Position numbers and translations under genes: made by a program. Positions 44,911-55,700 of a stretch of 64,000 nucleotides of DNA are shown here, piece by piece. Origin of the DNA: Pinibacter sp031553495 (GTDB lineage: Bacteria > Bacteroidota > Bacteroidia > Chitinophagales > Chitinophagaceae); assembly GCA_031553495.1 (NCBI GenBank), contig JAVBLN010000016.1, positions 1 to 64,000 of the forward strand, read 5' to 3'. Below the pieces are notes generated by a model. It did no database searches. It worked only from the letters and a program-made list of their open reading frames with translations, and was not told the origin of the DNA. Each line of letters opens with the position of its first letter. The first letter of the stretch is position 1.

Positions 44911-47900
44911 TTTTTTTTTTCGATGGCGCTATTAATCACATGGTCATTATACGTATCCACAGTAACTACCGGCTCCTCTCCTTTTTTAAATAATTTTTCA
45001 TCAAACTCTATCACTACTTCTTTCTCCTCACCTTTCAACAAAGTGAAATAATTGTCGCTCATTATTGCAGGCAATATGCGCTCATTGGTTTTTGAATTGC
45101 GCACCTGCACCCACGTAGCGAATGCCACAGCAGGCGACGATGCAGGATTTTGTATTTTTACATTTACAAAACATTTTCCATTTTGCCTGCTTACTTTCGA
45201 AGTTACTTTCAGGTTTACTTTAGGCAAATTATTCAACGCTGTAAAATCTTTCCTTGCATGACCGCGCCAGTACATATTATCAGATACAGCTTTGCCATTT
45301 TTATCTGTCAATTTCAGTTTAATAAAATGTACATCACTCAAATCGTCGCTCTTTATATCTCCTTCAAATACTTTCATATCCCATAGTGAATAACCCCAGC
45401 CGGTAGCCCTTTCCACACCTTGCATTTTTACATAACGAGCTTTCTCTTCGGCAAAAGTTATTTGCTGTTCACCGCCATTCCCATTATTGGTGGAGTAAAC
45501 TTCTTTCCAATTCTTTCCATCACCAGATACCATTATTTTAAATGCCTTTGCATAGGCCTCTTCCCATTTAAAACTTACTCCGGCAATTACATGATCTTCA
45601 CCTAAGTCAACATATATCCACTCTCTATCTCCACTACCGCTTGCCCAACGAGAATTCATATTATCATCATTTATATTACCGGGTTCACCATGTTCGGTTG
45701 ATGACGCATACACAGGTTTATTCAACGACAGGTTTCTCTGGCTGGGTTTGAACTTAATATTAAAACAATGCATCGCGCTATTAGCCGGCGATTCCACCAC
45801 TTTTGAATCACTGTAAAGTTTCGCCAAAGTTCCATCCATATTATAAACGGCTACTTCGGCCAATAAATCGCTTACATCCTTACTGGTTGTGTTCACTACT
45901 TTCACCGAGTTGGTAACAGGATTCCATTGTATGTGCATTGGTTCGCAGGCTTTTTTAACACCCCAGTAAGCTCCGGTAAGGTCATAATAATAATCATATG
46001 TTTGCCATACCAGTGAAGGATATGCCGATTGGCTCATCCATGTCATAATGCCCGAAGCATCATCCCACATATGATCCAACCAACCTTCGTACATGGCTTT
46101 ATTGGTTTCGATATTCAGCAGTTGCGCCTTGCGGCAAAAGTCTTCAATACCTTGCGCTTTACCATATCTTTCATTTAAAGACTGTTCATAATAATCCGGG
46201 GTAGCATTGAACGCGTATTGCCCAAAGTAGTGGATGTTCCACATATCATTGCGGGGCCACCACTTATCCTGCGGCATGAATTTCTTGAAACTTTCAAAAT
46301 TGGTAAACACCGCTGTGCCGGTTTCCGTACGCAAGCCCCAACCTACATCTCCACCTGCAGATGCTTTGGGGAATGCAGTAAAATAATAGCGCGGATCTTT
46401 ATTTCCCCACACACCACTTCCGGAAAGATTACCTGTATTTGAGTTGGGCTGAAAGTGTCTTTCCCCGCCATCAAACACTCTTATATTTTCTTTCATCCAA
46501 TTGCTAAGAGGAGGTTCAGGAAATCCTTCATTATCACCACACCAAACCGCCACACAAGGATGATTTCTTACACGCTTTATTTTTTCAACTACGTTGGCAT
46601 TAAATGTATTGATGTCCCTGGGAAGGTTAGGATTGGAGTTGATCCAAAAGTCGTCCCAAACCAGTATGCCATATTTATCGCAAGCTTCATAAAACTCGTC
46701 ATCTGTAGTAGAACCAAGCCAGTTGCGAATAACATTAAAATTCATTTCTTTGTGTAAACGAATCTTTGTGTCATACTCCTCGCCACGGCAGCGCAGCATG
46801 TATTCACTCATTCCCCAGTTACCGCCTTTTAAAAATACACGGGTTCCATTGATGGATACGTGCAATACATTGCCTTCGGTATCATAAGTATATTTTTTGA
46901 TCCCAAACTGTACGCTCTTAGTATCGGAAATTTGACCGTCAACTTCCAAAACCAATTTACAAGAATACAAATTAGGTTGCCCATAACCGTTAGGCCACCA
47001 TAATTTGGGATTATCGATTGAAAGTTGTGGAAATCTTCTCCAATCAATTTTTACTTCTTCTGTGCTATTGCCCCATACTGATACTTTTTGCGAAAACTCA
47101 ATATTACCGGGTTGTATTACGCCTTTTATATAACCTTGTAAGTGCTTGCCTGAGCTATTAGCAACTTCTAGTGCAACTGCTACATCGGCACGGGCATGAG
47201 AAGGCAGCTTGGTTCTGATCCACGACTCTTTAATAACCAAACCCCCGGTATTACTTAGCCAAACTTTATCGGTAATTCCCATATTAAGGCCTGGCACATA
47301 AGGCATCCAATCCCAGCCGCCGCTCGATAAATAGGTGGGACTGCATTGATTGGCCAGGTTTGGTTGCGGCCAGTGCACCAACACAGCTACAAAATTTTTA
47401 CCGCCCTTTTTTACAAGATGGGTAACATCAAAACGGCCACGCTGCATAAAACCATCAAGAAATCCAATACGTTGTCCATTAAAAAACACATCTCCCTTCC
47501 GGTTAATGCCGTTGAAGTTTAGCCATATTTTTTCTTTGGTAAAATTTGCCGGTATTGTTATTTCAGTTCTGTACCAAAAATTCCTGTCGTATTTCTGTTT
47601 ATCTACTTTGTAAATATTATCACCAAAGTTTGGATCTTTTTCAAGTCCCGCGGCCACATACGAACCAAACACTGTACCGGGTACAATAGCGCTAACCCAG
47701 GCATTATCATTAAAACTTTCGGAACAAATTTTTTCCGCATTTTCATTTACCTCTGCCTGTGCTTTCACTTTCCAAACCACAGTATTGTTATCGCTGTTTA
47801 ACGATTGAACAACTTCCTGTGCCTGCAACACATTTACACAAAAAACACCAACTAATAGCGAACACAACAAGCTACGATTGACTGAATTTTTTTTCCTCAT
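44859..47900 (-). CDS. GH2 exo-beta-glycosidase with inserted F5/8 domain
   Basis: 1013 residues in the uninterrupted frame; the signal ends near VNVLQAQ. Order: sugar-binding domain (FWYRTEITIPANFTKEKIWL), Ig-like domain, TIM barrel with RVFLKGGNWGMSEY, VAVWCGDNEGFP (Glu near 458, acid/base) and GWGLRTETGTAVF (Glu near 526, nucleophile), then an F5/8 (discoidin) domain at about 722-846 (LNKPVYASSTEHGEPGNIND) set inside the C-terminal beta-sandwiches. Overall it resembles exo-beta-glucosaminidase/beta-mannosidase-type GH2 enzymes; substrate open. The final 16 residues after the A-tract (IAGGATRETAPLLTLF) look like out-of-frame read-through, not family sequence. It probably continues into GH43 by frameshift. 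It follows a lipoprotein gene across a paired repeat. Confidence 0.9.
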   Translation of the reverse strand: MRKKNSVNRSLLCSLLVGVFCVNVLQAQEVVQSLNSDNNTVVWKVKAQAEVNENAEKICSESFNDNAWVSAIVPGTVFGSYVAAGLEKDPNFGDNIYKVDKQKYDRNFWYRTEITIPANFTKEKIWLNFNGINRKGDVFFNGQRIGFLDGFMQRGRFDVTHLVKKGGKNFVAVLVHWPQPNLANQCSPTYLSSGGWDWMPYVPGLNMGITDKVWLSNTGGLVIKESWIRTKLPSHARADVAVALEVANSSGKHLQGYIKGVIQPGNIEFSQKVSVWGNSTEEVKIDWRRFPQLSIDNPKLWWPNGYGQPNLYSCKLVLEVDGQISDTKSVQFGIKKYTYDTEGNVLHVSINGTRVFLKGGNWGMSEYMLRCRGEEYDTKIRLHKEMNFNVIRNWLGSTTDDEFYEACDKYGILVWDDFWINSNPNLPRDINTFNANVVEKIKRVRNHPCVAVWCGDNEGFPEPPLSNWMKENIRVFDGGERHFQPNSNTGNLSGSGVWGNKDPRYYFTAFPKASAGGDVGWGLRTETGTAVFTNFESFKKFMPQDKWWPRNDMWNIHYFGQYAFNATPDYYEQSLNERYGKAQGIEDFCRKAQLLNIETNKAMYEGWLDHMWDDASGIMTWMSQSAYPSLVWQTYDYYYDLTGAYWGVKKACEPMHIQWNPVTNSVKVVNTTSKDVSDLLAEVAVYNMDGTLAKLYSDSKVVESPANSAMHCFNIKFKPSQRNLSLNKPVYASSTEHGEPGNINDDNMNSRWASGSGDREWIYVDLGEDHVIAGVSFKWEEAYAKAFKIMVSGDGKNWKEVYSTNNGNGGEQQITFAEEKARYVKMQGVERATGWGYSLWDMKVFEGDIKSDDLSDVHFIKLKLTDKNGKAVSDNMYWRGHARKDFTALNNLPKVNLKVTSKVSRQNGKCFVNVKIQNPASSPAVAFATWVQVRNSKTNERILPAIMSDNYFTLLKGEEKEVVIEFDEKLFKKGEEPVVTVDTYNDHVINSAIEKKKIAGGATRETAPLLTLF
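44910..44916 (-). promoter_or_regulatory. A_AAA_AAG slippery heptamer in an A10 tract (putative -1 recoding site)
   Basis: On the minus strand the GH2 frame reads GAA AAA AAA AAG ATA; the A-tract is 44911-44920. The last seven bases of the run plus G form A_AAA_AAG in the correct phase, the heptamer used by E. coli dnaX. A -1 slip gives GAT AGC CGG TGG, which is exactly the GH43 frame. Without a slip, GH2 ends 16 codons later at 44859. I see only weak downstream pairing (GCCG with CGGC). RNA polymerase slippage on ten A residues could give the same result. Confidence 0.55.
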
Positions 47901-47967
47901 TTTTCAACTGATTGTTTTACTGATTGAACAGAAGGTTTTTTGAAATTATACTCATGTTTATTTAAAT

Positions 47968-48262
47968 ATTTTTTTTGGGAATCAGCGGTAGTAATACTAT
48001 TCATCATCGTTGTGTCACTCACTTCAACTGTAGATTTTCTATTCAACGGTTTAGTGCGTAGTTGCCTTATGCCTGCCAACACCTTTACTAATGAACTTCT
48101 GCCTATAATACACTTTGTAAATAATACACCAATAATTTTACGGATAGTATTTCTTTCCACTGTTGAACAAACAGACACCATTAGCTCATATATACTACAA
48201 CCGTTGAAGTGTGCGACGCAACGATGCTTAATAGCACTACTACCGCCGGGCCCATAATAATC
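47968..48262. repeat. Paired dispersed repeat, B/A ends (locus 13)
   Basis: The left end is subtype B (AATACTATTCATCATCGTTG, TGTCACTCACTTCAAC). The right end is subtype A (CCGTTGAAGTGTGCGACGC, AACGATGCTTAATAG, CCGCCGGGCCCATAATAA). At 295 bp it is the longest pair. A minus-strand ORF of 94 codons (47897-48181) crosses it but has no family resemblance. Confidence 0.75.
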
Positions 48263-48286
48263 ACCCCATCACCACCGATCTTATTT

Positions 48287-49486
48287 TTATTGTTGGAGAC
48301 TCCAAAGTTTTACATTTTTAAATTGCAAACCACTATACTGGCCGGTAGTAACTACCCAACCTATAGAAACCGTAGTAGTTTGAGAAAGAGAGAATGTAAT
48401 AGAGCGCCAACCGCCAATACCATTTCCATCTGTGTGGTATAATCCCAGCACATGGCTATTATTATTCAGATCGGTAATATCGGGCAAAGTATTTCCGGCC
48501 GCTGCCACCAGGTTGATATCTAATGTGCCACCATACCAGCCGGATTCGCATTCAAATTTGTAATTACCTTCTGGCAAAGTGATTGTTTGATATACTTTAC
48601 CATTTACAAGTGGAGATCCGCCCCAATCCTGGGTTTCAAAGTGAATGCAACCATTATTATCCCAAGACCAGCCACCACCGGTATTGCCATTTTGATTTAC
48701 AACGTTTGAATTGTAACTCCAATCTTTTGGCAATCCCCATTTCCCATTTCCAGCATCACCTCTTTGTATAGGATTCTGATAGTTCTTAAGATATAAACTA
48801 GTAATATTTTCGGTTACACTAACAAATTGCACCGGAGCTTTAAATGTGTCAATAGCCGTTTCATCGGGAAGATAATAAGCCTGCATTTGAAACTTGCTCC
48901 CGCTTTTGTAATGATTCAACACAGTTTTTTCCGCTGTTGTTGGTACTTTTACGGTATACATGTTGTTATCGGTACCGGTATAATCAATTTTTACAAAAGG
49001 AGACGTTTCATCGCCACTGTACCAGTTTATTATTACACTGTCTGCAACTTTTTCCGCCTCTTTTATAGGCCGGTTATATAAAGAAGACTTATAACTTTCA
49101 CCATAAGAAGAGCCTGAAATATTTACAGGAATAGAAGGAATTCCTTTCCCATCCAAAGAAATTATTTCAAAATTGTAACGGCCTTCCGGCAATGGAATAG
49201 ATTGAACTAAAGTATCCACACCGCTTGTTTTATTAACATTCAGTACTATCGAATCGTTTCTTACATTCCAATAAATTATTACTTTTTTGATCTTTGGATC
49301 GGAAGTTAGCAACCCATTGAAAACAACACGCTCCTCACCGGAACGAAATACAACAGAATCCACTTTACCGGTATATTGTCTCGGCCCGTCAGTATATTTC
49401 AGGTAATCATCCATTTTCTTTGAACACGACCACAAAAGCGGCATACATAAAATAACAGGTACGATATATTTAAAAATATTTTTCAT
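48287..49486 (-). CDS. DUF4998/DUF5013-type surface lipoprotein
   Basis: 399 residues; lipobox in MPLLWSCSKKMDDYLKY. The N-terminal half has the two Ig-like modules of DUF4998 (VIIYWNVRNDSIVLNVN, GRYNFEIISLDGKGIPS). The C-terminal half (about 230-399) is a beta-sandwich resembling DUF5013, with GNGKWGLPKDWSYN, GGGWSWDNNGCIHFE and YKFECESGWYGGTLDINL; the Trp-rich faces fit glycan stacking. Probably a surface glycan-binding protein and the last gene of the second SusCD operon, 30 bp after its neighbour. Compared with 31099-32364 the N-terminal half is conserved in type but the C-terminal domain is exchanged. Confidence 0.82.
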   Translation of the reverse strand: MKNIFKYIVPVILCMPLLWSCSKKMDDYLKYTDGPRQYTGKVDSVVFRSGEERVVFNGLLTSDPKIKKVIIYWNVRNDSIVLNVNKTSGVDTLVQSIPLPEGRYNFEIISLDGKGIPSIPVNISGSSYGESYKSSLYNRPIKEAEKVADSVIINWYSGDETSPFVKIDYTGTDNNMYTVKVPTTAEKTVLNHYKSGSKFQMQAYYLPDETAIDTFKAPVQFVSVTENITSLYLKNYQNPIQRGDAGNGKWGLPKDWSYNSNVVNQNGNTGGGWSWDNNGCIHFETQDWGGSPLVNGKVYQTITLPEGNYKFECESGWYGGTLDINLVAAAGNTLPDITDLNNNSHVLGLYHTDGNGIGGWRSITFSLSQTTTVSIGWVVTTGQYSGLQFKNVKLWSLQQ

Positions 49487-49516
49487 GAGTAATGTGTAAT
49501 ATTTTTGGAAAATGTA

Positions 49517-50701
49517 TTATTTGTCGTTACCCCAAAATGTAATTTCGTTAATTACCATATTGGTATTGCCCGACCAGTTTTTCAAACAGCGGATCCTTAT
49601 ATAACGCACTTTAGGCATGTTTAAAGAAACATCTGCATCGTCACCATGACGGTCGTAAATACGGTCATCCTCTGTTAATATACCAACCGGCAAACCGGAG
49701 GGTTTTATATTCTCAACAGTTACCAGCTTTGTCCAACCATTAAAACTTCCGGTAGGATCAGGGTTAGTACTTCCCCAAATTTCATACAAACGCGGACTAA
49801 CGTCATTGAACATATGCTTATCGTCTGCAATGGGATGAATATTTACCCTGCTTAATTGAGCTGTAACACCTAAATCGAAAGAAAAATACTTTGGTAATCC
49901 ATTTGGATCCGGCGTAGTTCCGGTATGTGCACCACCATCACCGGTACTAATTCCGTCCCACATTTTTTCTAAAGCTCCATCATATGCTGTGGCAGGTGAA
50001 TCGCCCGGTAATATAAGTGCTTTGAATTTTTTCTTGTCCAGCATTATCTCATATATAGGAGTCAGAGTGGTTGAGATGGTATCAGAATAGTTATCCCATT
50101 TATCACGCACAACTATGCTAAACTTGCGGGGGTCAGAGGTGAAGCCTCTCACAGAAAATTTTCCACTTTCACGCTGCGTATAAAACGTTTCCGCTTCAGC
50201 CATATCTCCCAAAGAATCAGTAGTGCATACAACTATAGCCATGCTTGCTTTCGAAGGATTTTTATATGTGATGCTAAGTCCTCCAAAATCAGGCACAATT
50301 TCCAGAGACTTCGCGGTGGTGAGTACGGGTGGTTCAAGCGGTTTTATTGTTACCTGTACCGGTGTTGATCTGTTTTCTCCATTATCAACCGCATACAATT
50401 TTAAAGCGTGTTCATTCATATCCCCAAAACCTTCAACCAATATAGTATTAGTATAATAAGAAGATTTAAATTCCACCGTTTCCCCTTTTTTATCAACATA
50501 ACTAGCCACTACATATAAAATATCCTCATCAGTAGGAAGTGAATAGGAGATAGAGGCGCCGCCCGGCAAATTCTCTACCCTTATATTTGAAACAGGGGCC
50601 GGCGCTTTGCCATCATTTGCCAAAGGCTTGTTTGTATCTTTCATGCAACTGCCTGCAATAAACAGCAGAAAAGCATTCAATAATATAAATATGTTTCTCA
50701 T
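49517..50701 (-). CDS. DUF4959/DUF5126/DUF5000-type surface lipoprotein
   Basis: 394 residues; lipobox in FLLFIAGSCMKDTNK. Three-module layout as in 32391-33635: Ig-like (PVSNIRVENLPGGASISYSL), middle sandwich (LSITYKNPSKASMAIVV, FSIVVRDKWDNYSDT) and discoidin-like C-terminus (MWDGISTGDGGAHTG, FSFDLGVTAQLSRVNIHP, VRYIRIRCLKNWSGN). Likely binds the same class of glycan at the cell surface as SusD. 109 bp after SusD, 30 bp before the DUF4998 gene. Confidence 0.85.
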   Translation of the reverse strand: MRNIFILLNAFLLFIAGSCMKDTNKPLANDGKAPAPVSNIRVENLPGGASISYSLPTDEDILYVVASYVDKKGETVEFKSSYYTNTILVEGFGDMNEHALKLYAVDNGENRSTPVQVTIKPLEPPVLTTAKSLEIVPDFGGLSITYKNPSKASMAIVVCTTDSLGDMAEAETFYTQRESGKFSVRGFTSDPRKFSIVVRDKWDNYSDTISTTLTPIYEIMLDKKKFKALILPGDSPATAYDGALEKMWDGISTGDGGAHTGTTPDPNGLPKYFSFDLGVTAQLSRVNIHPIADDKHMFNDVSPRLYEIWGSTNPDPTGSFNGWTKLVTVENIKPSGLPVGILTEDDRIYDRHGDDADVSLNMPKVRYIRIRCLKNWSGNTNMVINEITFWGNDK

Positions 50702-50810
50702 TTGTCGTGAATTATTTTATCGTGGTTAATGAAGTGCATTGATCAGTTCCTGTATCGGATAATTCAGATTCTTTCATAATCACTTCATACCTAAACAAGT
50801 TTGAATTAAG

Positions 50811-52715
50811 TTACCACCCCGGGTTTTGCACCAAACGCGGATTAACAATCAGATCTTCATCCCGCAAAGGCCACAGGTAATCGCGAGGGGCAATAAATGT
50901 CATGTTGAATAAAACCTTAGGACGGTAATAAGCTGCAGGGCTTTCCTGGTCAATATCCCAACCGGTGATTTTCTTGTTTAACATTTTTTCAGCTTCCTTC
51001 CAACGCCGAAGGTCCCAGAAACGATGGCCTTCGAACATCAGTTCAATGGAGCGCTCCTGGTGAATTATTTCCCGCAGGCCGGAAACAGAAGAATATTTAG
51101 TTGGCTTGGTAGAATATTTAGTCCAGGATTCTTTCACCCCTTTAAGTCCTGCTCTTTCACGCACTTTATCAAGCCACACTAAAGCATTTTCCATATCACC
51201 AATTTCATTCAAAGCTTCTGCATATAATAAATACAGATCCGAAAGCCTGATTTCAGGCCATGGGAAACGCTCTGTCGTAGAACTGTTTTCACTAAGAACA
51301 AGCTTCCAGCTTACCAATTTTTTAGCCCAATAACCGGTGCAAGAGTAATTGTAAGCTCCCATTTTTGCCTGGGGTTGTCCTACTCGGCCTTTTACAGTAA
51401 ATGTATTTTCATCTGTGCCGCTCGGGCTATTCTGCATATACCATACGGAACCATCAAAAGCAAGATTCGCATAAAAACGAGGTTCCCGTTTAAAATGAAA
51501 CAAAGCGGTTTCATAGTTCTCAGCCAGGTTAAACCTGTCATCATGTGTTGCCACTTTTGTTTCATAACGACCGGAATAGTTCCAGGTTTTATCTTCATTT
51601 ATTGGCACTCCATTCTCAGTATAACACTGATTAACGATTTCTAATGTTGGATTTACCAGTTCTCTTGCGGCCCACATGTTTTGTGTGTAGGTTCCAATAC
51701 GAGCCATGCAATCACCTTGCAATCCATCTACCGCACGGCTGGATAAACCCCAAATCAGTTCACGGTTCCATTTCTCACCCACACTGTTGCGTATGCTCAT
51801 CTGGATTTTAGTGGTATCTGATAACGCTAAATATGTTTGAAACTGATACATCTGTATATTATTTTGCTCGCATGTTTCTATTGCCTTTCTACATGCCTCC
51901 ACCGCTTTAACCCATTTTCCTTCATCATATGTAGTATAGAAAAGATGCTCCCCATCCTTATCTGTAAAATTTGCATAATCCACATTACCATTAAACAGTG
52001 GACTTGCAGCCGTAACTAATAAACGAGCTTTAAGACTTAATGCCGCGGGAGCAGTAATTCTTCCAAGCTCTTCAGTTTGATTAGTAATGTAAGGTGGCAA
52101 GTTTATACAAGATTCATCAAGCAAACCGGAAATGAAATTCACAACAGAATCAACAGGGCTTCTCTTCACACGTACCACATCATTAGAAGCATCTACAGGT
52201 ATATTCTTATCAACAATAACAATTGGTCCATACATTCTGAATAAAAGGAAATGGTAATATGCCTTTAAAAACGTTACTTCCCCTATCCATCTTTTACGCA
52301 TGCCTGCGCTTAAATCACTAATCTTACTTTCGTCTTTTACATTCTCAAGAAAAATATTGCAATCTCTTATAGCTTTATAAAAAGCGCTTCCTCCATTTCT
52401 TTCACTCCAGCAATTCATATACGGATCATTCGCGTTCTGATTTCCCCTGGCAATTTCCCATGGTGTAAACCCACTGCCATTGGGATAAAATGTCCATAAC
52501 TCATCGGCACCCATTAATGCCACATTACCTTGTGCGGTATGGTTAGATGGTATATAAGAATAACAAGTGTACAGATATTTCTCTGCTTCATTCCTATTAC
52601 TAAATGCCATATCCAATGTAGCTATATCATCCGGAACAACGTCCAGGTATTTTTTACATGAAACAAGCATGCTACATAGAACAGAAATAAATATGATTAT
52701 ATTTTTAGTCTTCAT
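50811..52715 (-). CDS. susD: SusD/RagB-family outer-membrane glycan-binding lipoprotein
   Basis: 634 residues; lipobox in LCSMLVSCKKYLDVVPDD. Family landmarks: NRNEAEKYLYTCYSYIPSN, WIGEVTFLKAYYHFLLFRMY, IIHQERSIELMFEGHRFWDL and the tail DYLWPLRDEDLIVNPRL. It caps the SusC channel at 52728 and lies 12 bp after it. Alignment by eye with the SusD at 33685 is strong along the whole length (RAGLKGVKESWTKYS versus RAGLKGVKEAWTSYS), so the two operons are duplicates that have diverged. Confidence 0.95.
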   Translation of the reverse strand: MKTKNIIIFISVLCSMLVSCKKYLDVVPDDIATLDMAFSNRNEAEKYLYTCYSYIPSNHTAQGNVALMGADELWTFYPNGSGFTPWEIARGNQNANDPYMNCWSERNGGSAFYKAIRDCNIFLENVKDESKISDLSAGMRKRWIGEVTFLKAYYHFLLFRMYGPIVIVDKNIPVDASNDVVRVKRSPVDSVVNFISGLLDESCINLPPYITNQTEELGRITAPAALSLKARLLVTAASPLFNGNVDYANFTDKDGEHLFYTTYDEGKWVKAVEACRKAIETCEQNNIQMYQFQTYLALSDTTKIQMSIRNSVGEKWNRELIWGLSSRAVDGLQGDCMARIGTYTQNMWAARELVNPTLEIVNQCYTENGVPINEDKTWNYSGRYETKVATHDDRFNLAENYETALFHFKREPRFYANLAFDGSVWYMQNSPSGTDENTFTVKGRVGQPQAKMGAYNYSCTGYWAKKLVSWKLVLSENSSTTERFPWPEIRLSDLYLLYAEALNEIGDMENALVWLDKVRERAGLKGVKESWTKYSTKPTKYSSVSGLREIIHQERSIELMFEGHRFWDLRRWKEAEKMLNKKITGWDIDQESPAAYYRPKVLFNMTFIAPRDYLWPLRDEDLIVNPRLVQNPGW

Positions 52716-52727
52716 TATTAACTATTT

Positions 52728-55700
52728 TTAAAATCCAAGTTGTAATCCCACATTTATAACACGTTGAATCGGGTATCCCAGACCGTTACCTCCCATTTCT
52801 ATATCCCAAAGATCAAATCCGCTTATGAGCAAAAGATTAGTTCCTGAAACATAGAACCTGGATGAATTAAGATAAGCCCTCTTAACTAATTTTTGAGGCA
52901 ACGAGTAACCCAACTCTACAGATTTAAGCCGGAGAAACGCACCGTTGCGCATAAACCAGGTGTTATACATAGCAGTATTATTACCAACAATATTTGGACT
53001 TAACCTGGGCCAAAGAGCATACACATTCCTGTTAGATTCTGACCAGTGATCATCAGCATAAGCCTTTATTAGAGGAACATCATTCTGAAAGGGTGATGTA
53101 TTAGATCCATCAAGCCAGAATGAAGACCTGGCTGATCCCTGGAAGAATGCGGAAAAATCGAAATGCCTGTTTCCCAAAGAGAAGCCAAAACCATACACGA
53201 TTTCCGGCACTGTGGGATAACCAATCGGCACTTTATCAGCATCCGTAATTTGATTATCTCCATTGGCATCATAAAATTTTATGTCACCGGCTCCATACTC
53301 GCCATAAGTTTGCCTTGGAGAATTATTAACGTCGTTTTGATCAATAAACAATCTCTCAGCAATCAATCCATATATTTGTTTTATTGGCTGCCCGTTGTGA
53401 AACCTGTATGCCTCTTTATAATCAGGTTCCTCATAATTTACAAATTCACTATGCGCATAGGTGAAATTCGCACGACTTTGCAACCAGATACCTGAACCCA
53501 AGGTAGTATTATAATCTATGGATACATCTACTCCTCTTGCCTTCGCGCTTCCAACATTAGCCCTGACAGTAGATGCCAGTCCCATAGTAGATGGAATAGA
53601 CTGCCTGTCCATTAAAATGTTATTACGCTTTTCAGTAAAGTAATCAACATGTATATCAAATGCGTTAAAAAGTCCTATTTCCAAGCCTACATTTGCTTTA
53701 TATGATTTTTCCCACATTATGTTGCGATTATCATAACGCATAATTGAGATACCATTCCTTCCCATTGAAAAATCCTGCCCAAACCAATATGACTTCCAAC
53801 TATCATCCATGTTCATTTCAGATAAATAAAAAAATCTGTCATCAGCACTTCCTATCGCGTCATTACCAACAAGACCATAAGTTCCTTTCAGTTTTAATTT
53901 GGTAATTGTTGAACTCAGGCCATCAAAGAATTTTTCATTGGAAATCACCCAACCCAAACCTGCGGCAGGAAATAATCCGTAACGATGTGATTCATCAAAT
54001 CTCTCAGAACCATTATAACCAAAATTAAGTTCAGCAAGATACCTGTTATCATATCCGTAAGTAAAACGCCCTGATAGCCCCTGGTTACGGTACGGTAGTG
54101 ATTTTTGCAGGGTTCCCTGGTTAGCATATATCTGTTGACGCCTTTGATATACCAACATGCCACTAACATTATGCACATTATTAAACTTTCTTTCATAAGA
54201 AAGAGCAGCTTCGACATATACGGTAGATTGCACATCCTTACCGCCTTCGTTATAGTTCAAATATTCAGTGGGATTACCTTTTGCATTTAGCAATACAACA
54301 GCGTAATTACCTGTTTTTCTATCATAATCAGAAGCAGCATAGTAATAGGGATTATAATTACGATTAATATCAAAGTAAGAATAGCGGGATGTATTAAACA
54401 TCGCTCTTGCATTTAAGCCTTCTGTTATAAACTTTAGGTCTTGCTTTAATTCAAGTTGTGCATCCAATGTGGACCTGGAATAGTCCATATATCCCTTCAC
54501 CATGTCGGCATAAGGGTTTATGTAATCCGCACTGGCTCCGGGTACACTCATTCCCCGTGTAGCGTTGCCAAAAAGTATATGTTTTGTAGTGGGCATTACA
54601 CTAGAAGGGAAATATGCCGGAAACAGAACCGGATTTGAGCGCATTATCCTTTTATATAATTCTTCGCCGCCGCCCACAGGTCCGCGGTAATCATCAAAAG
54701 TACCGGATAAGCGAACTATTGCCTGGGTGGTTTTAGTAATCGATACATTTGTATTGGACCGAAGCTGATATGATTTTAATTTAATGTTGCTATTGAAATT
54801 ATTTCTTTTATCAACTTTCAGGTTGCCATTATCCTGGCTAAATGATCCAGCTATATAATACTTCGCAATGTTTCCTCCACCGCTTATGCTCATGTTAGCC
54901 CTTTGGTTAGATGTAATGTCCTTAATCAACAAACCTCTCCAATCGTTTGCAGGATACATATATGAATTGCCGCCTTTTGCGGTATTATCGATTTTTTCCT
55001 GGGAATATAAAAGTTGTGGTACAGGGTTCCTGGTTAAAGAAGCTTCATTGGCCATTTTCATGAAAGTAACAGGGTCGGCCAATTCCAGATTTTTGGTATT
55101 GGAGGAAAACGAATTCTCCACACGTACTGAAATCTTTGCAGGCCCTTCCTTCCCTTCTTTTGTAGCAATCTGAATTACACCATTAGCGCCACGAGCACCA
55201 TATAATGCTGTTGCAGTCGCATCTTTCAAAATGGAAAATGCAGCTACATCATCAGGCTGCAACCTGGCAAGATCTGTGGGAGAAGACTCTACCCCATCAA
55301 TTAATATTAAGGGGTCAACCTTATAACCAAAAGTAGTTACACCCCGAATAAAAAAGTCGGCATTATCCCTGCCCGGTTCACCACTTCGCTGATAAGCGAT
55401 CATACCAGAAATACGCCCGGCAAGTGCTGTAGTAAGGTTACTGGAAGGCACTTTCAAGTCCTTAATATTAACAGTTTCAATGGAGCTTACCATACTTTGT
55501 TTCTTTTGCCTGCCAAAAGCCACAACTACCACTTCCTCTGCTTTTTCTTCTCTCCTGTTTAGGACAACATCCAATAATCCGGTATTAGGTCCAAAAGAAA
55601 CTTCTACACTATCATAACCAATATGTGAGATCACTAACCTTCCCGAAGATTGGGCGGATGTTATTTTAAAGAAGCCGGTGGCATCTGTAGCGGTTCCTTT

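Noticed and set aside
47897..48181. A 94-codon minus-strand ORF overlapping the GH2 start
   Set aside because: It lies within the repeat unit, has low complexity and no family likeness, and overlaps the GH2 signal peptide start.
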